Of a stretch of 64,000 bases of DNA, positions 58,852 to 64,000 are shown piece after piece. Source of the DNA: Rusavskia elegans (taxonomy: Eukaryota; Ascomycota; Lecanoromycetes; Teloschistales; Teloschistaceae); NCBI GenBank assembly GCA_011316305.1, contig SAUG01000017.1, positions 1 through 64,000 of the forward strand. Direction: 5' to 3'. Position 1 is the stretch's first letter. Every line of letters starts with the position of its first letter. A program made the translations under genes and the position numbers. The notes under the pieces are model-generated. The model ran no database searches and was not told the origin of the DNA. It worked only from the letters and a program-made list of their open reading frames with translations.

Positions 58852-60031
58852 AGTCCTGCGCTCCTTTGTTCGCTACCTTTGGAATAAATCTTTGGAAAGC
58901 TCTATAAAAGCAGACACATTGGGACTTCTCTCCGCTGAGACTCATCGGCTCTTCTCCTCGTGGGATTCTCGCTGTCCGGAAGCGACTCTCGTCGTTCGTG
59001 TGACTGATCTGGCTACGGCTCGATCTCCTACATCTCGGCGTCGTCAAAAACCATGAATGATTTTCGGTATGGAGATCCTCTGACCCCCTAAGGTGCAACA
59101 TTGTCAATTCCCAAGGCACAATGCCTGCCGATGGTGATACCACCAGGGGTTCTGCAGCAAAAACATTGCGGGTATTCTGAATCGTATGGGCCCGAGGTCC
59201 ATCTAATAGACACGGGAAACGGAGACCTCCCAAGGATCGAAAAGGTGCAAGAGATGATGGACCGGCGATGTTTGACTGACAATGGCTGGCTGGCTTATGC
59301 GAGCTGCACCTTTCAAAAAGACATCAGCTGATCTTTGATGGGGGACTGTACCACGGGAGGGCTCTGATGGATGTGTCTGGCAGCAGGCTCGGCGAATAGC
59401 TGTCTGGCAGGCCCCGATGCGAGGCCTTTGGCAACCTTGGAGACTGGCAGAAGCTCTGGCAGGCCATCTCCTGCCGTACGTGGCTCCGAAACGGTAGTGA
59501 ATCTTCTATACACCTTTCTTGCCCTGAACCCATCGGTATATACGGTATCTTTTCGATTTCACAGTAGGCAATACTCAGGGGTTTGTATCTCTGTGGGTCT
59601 TGCCATATCATTTGTCTCAACTTCTCACTAATACCCCTATCTCGGAGGCCACTAGCGTCTCTGTGCCGATAGAGTGAATGATGGGGAACATACAACATTT
59701 CCCAGGCTCCTTTGTTGGGACAGGCTTGGCGAGTCCATCACGGGGATCCCTACAAGGTCTTTGTTGACGGTTACATTCTCTGTTGTCTCCACCCTTTGTT
59801 CTTCCATCATCATAACTTGAAATCTGTCATACGCTGGCGGATTGCTGCATATTCGAGGAGGTATTTCGTTGCAGACTTCTCTTGCCCACTTCTTGCCTCC
59901 TGGTCAATCTTCAGCGACCTCTTTCCTCGTACCTCCCTTGATTCCTCTTGAAAAGACGGACGCGACCTCAATTCCTCCCCATCCTTGACGTTCAGGATCA
60001 CTGTATTGAGATCCGTTGCCTCGAAGCAACA
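58852..60031. other. Intergenic, upstream of the last family gene
   Basis: Short frames on both strands without domains (such as 59101-59331). The last 250 bases before 60032 are pyrimidine-rich and serve as its leader. Confidence 0.4.
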
Positions 60032-62509
60032 ATGGTGCAAACTCGAAGCACCAAGATGGTGGAGGACCCTTTGGCCCCTAGTAATGAACGTCCGGCCGCT
60101 GTCAATTCACCGGCTCGATCCTCTGATAGCACGCAAGACGACCCATCGTTGAGCATCGGCGGCGAAGGTGAGACCCTTGAACGCCATGGCAACCCTTTAG
60201 TAGACAATCCTTCCGAAACAGCCCAAGGATCACGCTTGGGTAATCCATCAGATTCAGGTTTGTCTTCAGTCCCAATGCCCGAAGATGACTCTAACCACCT
60301 GACGTCCAAAGGAGAGTCAGACGATGAAGGTATGGCTCCTCAACACCATGGCAGCCCTCTAGCCAACAACTCCTCTGCACCGACCCGAAAACGACGCTTG
60401 CGTACCCCATCAGAGTCAGGGCTGTCTTCAGATGGAATGTACAAAAATGAAGACGAAGAAGAAGAATCTAACACAGGATCCTTCTCTGAAGACGACGACG
60501 AAACAATTTCCGAAGACACTCATCGCGGAGATCGTAGACGTGCGAAATCAGGGAAGCCTGCACCCAAGCGCCATCCCAACGCACCTCGCATCAGCAAGCT
60601 ACAGAAGAGGATCCAAGATGCGAAGGCCATGGGCGTTGATCTCGACGAGAACGGCGTACGGAAAGGTCGAGTCAGACATGCAACCAATGGCCTCGAGTAT
60701 TTCGGCGAAGGGGAATGGATACCAGCGTGCTATCACACCGATATCCGGAAGAAGCTGCTGGAATTGACCGATGATATGGGCAGCTACGTCAAGGAGCCTC
60801 ACCGAGGTTGGGATGAATTAGATCGCACTGCGTTCGAGGAGTCGCAAAAGGACTGGGTTTTCTCGGATCGTCGGCGACGCCCAGATGTTTTGTTCCTTTG
60901 GGAGGATCCTGGGTATTATCCGGATTACGATCCTGAATTTTGGTATGACTTGGGAAGAATTGTTCTTGATACCAAGAACCATCCTTTGAAACTTGTAAGT
61001 GACCCACTTCCCGTGACTTATCAAAACTGAAGCTCCATGATTTCATTACTGACTTCATTCACAGTGGAGAGAATTGCCCTTGACCATCTCGGGACAATGC
61101 GAGGGATATCGTATGGAAACCTGGCGACGGCTTAACACACGGATCACCATGTAGGTCCCTCGACACGCTTCCCCCCTTCCCTTTTGAAATCAATACTGAC
61201 CGCGTATCTGCTAAAGGAACGACCTGCGTGCACGTATGCCGTATCAGACCTGCAAAGGGGAAGGCAAGGTCTCCAAAATCATTAAAACGCCGATGCTAGC
61301 CAACCGTATGTCTCGAGACCGGATGATGTACGGACTCAAGGCTTGGGATCCAAAGCAAGGATCAGATATCAAGCAGTATCGCATGATGCAGACGATGCCC
61401 CAAGTGATCCAGCGATTGCTCATTCGCACCAACAGCACCAGAGGCGTAAGTAACCCCTCCCTATTCATCTCCCCATTCATCTCCCCATTTATCCCATCAT
61501 TCATCAACAATTCAATACTGAGTGAATATAGTATCGGGATCTCACCGAAGCAGAAGTGGACTACGTCGATCTCGGCAACAAAGGCACTGCAGCCAGCCTA
61601 GCCAAAGCTGGACCCAGACAGCTGGACGACACGACGCGCCAAGAGAACCAGCAGAAAAAATACAAAAGGTGGTCAAAGAAGATCGGTGCTTCTTCAGTCA
61701 AAATCCACGAGGTTATCGCGGAAGCCTTCGCGGAGGGACTCGACGAGCCTAAGAAGAAAAAGCAAAAGACTCGTGCTCGGTCTACAGCCAGCCCTGCTGC
61801 CCCTGCTTTAGTGTATCCAACGATGGACCCTGGGGAAGAGGAGGATCGGGTGGGCCATGGTGAGGAGATGATTGATGAACAGTCTGGTCGTAGAGGTGGG
61901 GAGATACCTGAAATGTTCGAAGAAGAAGAGGCATGGTACGAGCGGCCTGACCTTCTCCCTGCTGGACGGAGCACTGAGAACGACTACGCACACAACAACC
62001 GCCCTCGTGGTTTCTCCTCCAATACACCAGACTCCTACAACATGACTATGCAGCGCGTTGCAGAACGGAATTTTGATAACAATCCCTACAACAACACATA
62101 CAACAACAACCCTCAGGCTCCCTCCGATGCTCAACTGCAGCGCCTTGGATTCCAACGCGTCCATGGAGGGCATCTCGGCATCGATTTCCGCTACAGAAAA
62201 CCAGAGTCTGTCTCCGATGTGACCTTCATCCAGAACGCATTGCAGGTCAGCCGAGACGACTTCCAACGCATCCTTAAATTCGCTCCAGCCACTATCACAG
62301 AGCGTCTTCAGCCATACGCCTATCAGCTCAGCGAGCTGCAGGCCGAGTTCAGTCGGACCTATCCGGGACCGAATCCTCCGTTGCTGCGGTCGTGGGGCCA
62401 TATGAGTTCTTTTGAGAATTATATGGGCCGTCAAGGGGGTTCTGGTGCTGGGTATCGTGGGACTCGTGGTCATGGGTTGGGTGATTTCGATGGGAATACT
62501 TTGCTCTGA
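60032..62509 (+). CDS. RLN/RMP-family protein, 751 aa, four exons
   Basis: Exons 60032-60994, 61065-61150, 61217-61445 and 61532-62509 join in frame to 751 residues; introns are 66-86 nt. The N-terminal 215 residues are acidic and carry an internal duplication: HGNPLVDN...GNPSDSGLSS and HGSPLANN...RTPSESGLSS, the second preceded by a basic KRRLR. Block i is EWIPACYHTDIRKKLLELTD (about 230). Block ii is TAFEESQKD...PDVLFLWEDP. The core is GRIVLDTKNHPL, then WRELPLTISGQCEGYRMETW, RRLNTRITMNDLRARMP (305-357), interrupted by introns after K-L and inside I-T-M. IRTNSTRGYRDLTEAE follows at about 418. The C-terminal domain (YAYQLSELQAEF...PPLLRSWGHM) is at 675-720; the tail is Gly-rich (GRQGGSGAG). 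Function unknown. Confidence 0.8.
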
Positions 62510-64000
62510 AGAGCTAAAGGGGGACGATTAAACGACGGCGTGGATGACGATGGCGTTTCTTCGATGTGCAGTAGTATGGTGCAACGGGAAAGCAGAGTAC
62601 CCTTAATAAAGTGCTATATTCGAAAGAAGTTTGTTCACAACAATGAAGTTTCGATCATTAAAAAGCATACTTGATGCTCTGGTGAACGTAGTGTACTTTC
62701 CCGAAAATAGCATCAGCGAAAGATGCAGTGATCCCATCTCGGCTTGTGATGGATGTCTTGCCTGCTCTACAGGCCTTACATGCATGCTTGAACGCACGAG
62801 GTGGAAGACCACAACGGATATACATGCGAAGAATATCGCGAAGAGCTGAGCCCTGAAGCTGCATGCAACTGACGATCGTGATCCATGCTCCTGATGATGC
62901 AGCTACCCTGCTCGTTCTCTCTACCCAGGGTCCCAAGGCTATCCAGTCAATTGGACTGACTCAAATGCAGGATCCTAAATATCCCCAATGGCCCATGTAC
63001 AGTAACGAGGTAGCCACGACGGTGGTTGTCGCCTGCTTGTGTGGGAAAACAGAAGCGAGGTGGATGGTAATTGATATCACGCCCGCGAGGCGACTGAACG
63101 AAAGTGTGTGGTGACGATGGTACGGAAGAGCGAAGAAGAGCAAGAGCGATGATGGGTGGCCAAGTGGTTGTGGTCGTCAAGCGCCTCGACTGCCATGCGG
63201 ATCAGATCCTCTGCGAATTCCACTCCTGAACCGAATCTTACCAGTTGGCGAAATAAGCCCCCCAGCACTTTCTAAGGGTGCATAAATGAAGGTAGAGAAC
63301 CGACCCGTAGCTTGACCGCATGCTGATAGTCGATCTTGCGAAGAACGCGAACACTGAGGTACCTATGATCTCGGGTCCTCCAATCCTTCCTGCTTCTCTA
63401 AGCCTTGCTGAAACATCATGCCTTCATGAGAGGTCGGCGGAAAGTAGGTGCAGATCTTTCAATGAGCCTATTCACACGACTCCAAAAGGTTCCTGGCAAT
63501 CCACATCGTGTGCATTCGAGGCGAATGGGTGTTTCTGCACAATAAGCCCCAACGGTTAGAGATTTCGATGCTCCAATGGTGATATCAGGGATTGTCAAGG
63601 TCGGGGGGATGACACAAACTTTGAGGGTGTTGTCATGTTGTCTAACGGCGGCAAAGCGTAGGTATAGAGGTTCTGGACAATCACCCTACCTCGACTGGGT
63701 GCAAAGGGCGGGGTCAATGCCGTTGAGATGCATGAGAGGGACGAATCCCTAGGAGGTTCGGGAAGTGAGAGCAGCAGAAGGGCGATCGATGTGATGTGAA
63801 GGGTTTTGGTCCTGTCGGGTCTTTCGGCGGCGGGCCCTCTGCATCGTAGGGGATGAGAGGTACGCTGTTTGACTGGGAATGTTAACAAAGAGAAAGGAAG
63901 TAGTCGTATGGAATAGTACAGGAGATTCTTCGCTATGTCCTGCCCTGGAGAAAGGCCAGTTGGTAGTCATGCAGACCCGGGGCCGTGTACGGCGCGTGCA
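62510..64000. other. Intergenic to the window end
   Basis: Short frames on both strands without recognisable domains; nothing I can support as a gene. Confidence 0.4.

Overview
The window reads as a nuclear chromosome segment of a filamentous ascomycete (Pezizomycotina, quite possibly a dothideomycete; the class is an inference). The reasons are short 49-66 nt GT-AG introns with CTAAC/CTAAT-like branch sites, fungal-only families (rhodopsin-domain membrane protein, BTB/POZ protein, Helo-like/ubiquitin-like ULD protein, NACHT NLR fragment), and transposon remnants driven to extreme AT content by C-to-T changes of the kind caused by repeat-induced point mutation (RIP).

The main content is an expanded family of long, partly disordered proteins I do not recognise. 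At least eight members or near-members are all on the + strand: a 3' fragment at 1-1054, then genes at 12119-14407, 21927-23965, 34785-36881, 38009-39228, 40332-43535, 44595-48302 and 60032-62509. A relative with only the C-terminal part lies at 15133-16665. Members share (i) a W-x-P-A-[VC]-Y-H-x-x-I-R block, (ii) a T-A-F-H...P-x-[LI]-L-F-Q block, (iii) a core reading roughly G-x-[IV]-[VL]-[LI]-D ... P-E-L-P ... E-G ... R-L-N-x-x-I-x-x-x-D-[LFV]-x-x-R-[MC]-P, (iv) an N-[ST]-T-R-x-[YFW]-R-D-L-T-x-x-E block, and (v) a C-terminal L-Q...W...P-x-L...W-x-G-G...W region. I joined exons by hand and every model keeps frame. The two neighbours at 40-48 kb are a tandem duplication that includes flanks; one copy has lost all five core introns of the other.

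Layout: 1-10 kb is a graveyard holding the last exons of one member plus decayed, repeatedly duplicated pieces of members and of another gene. A 341-bp TIR element sits at 10.35 kb. Two genes follow at 12-16.7 kb. At 17-21 kb are a RIP-altered repeat, a secreted-protein gene and a broken secreted-protein remnant. A member with an in-frame stop is at 22-24 kb. At 24.3-28.4 kb there is a small TIR element and then an LTR retrotransposon (411-bp LTRs, GAACC target duplication) nested in a second TIR element. A rhodopsin-domain gene (29-30.4 kb) and a minus-strand BTB gene (32.1-33.2 kb) follow. Four family members fill 34.8-48.3 kb. At 48.8-54.2 kb a minus-strand NACHT fragment, a TIR element and a large Helo-like/ULD gene form an NLR-like neighbourhood. 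A short F-box/2EXR-like gene, a pyrimidine-rich tract and one more family gene complete the window.

No tRNA, rRNA or CRISPR was found. There is no evident pathway linking the genes; the common theme is duplication, decay and TE activity typical of a fast-evolving accessory compartment.
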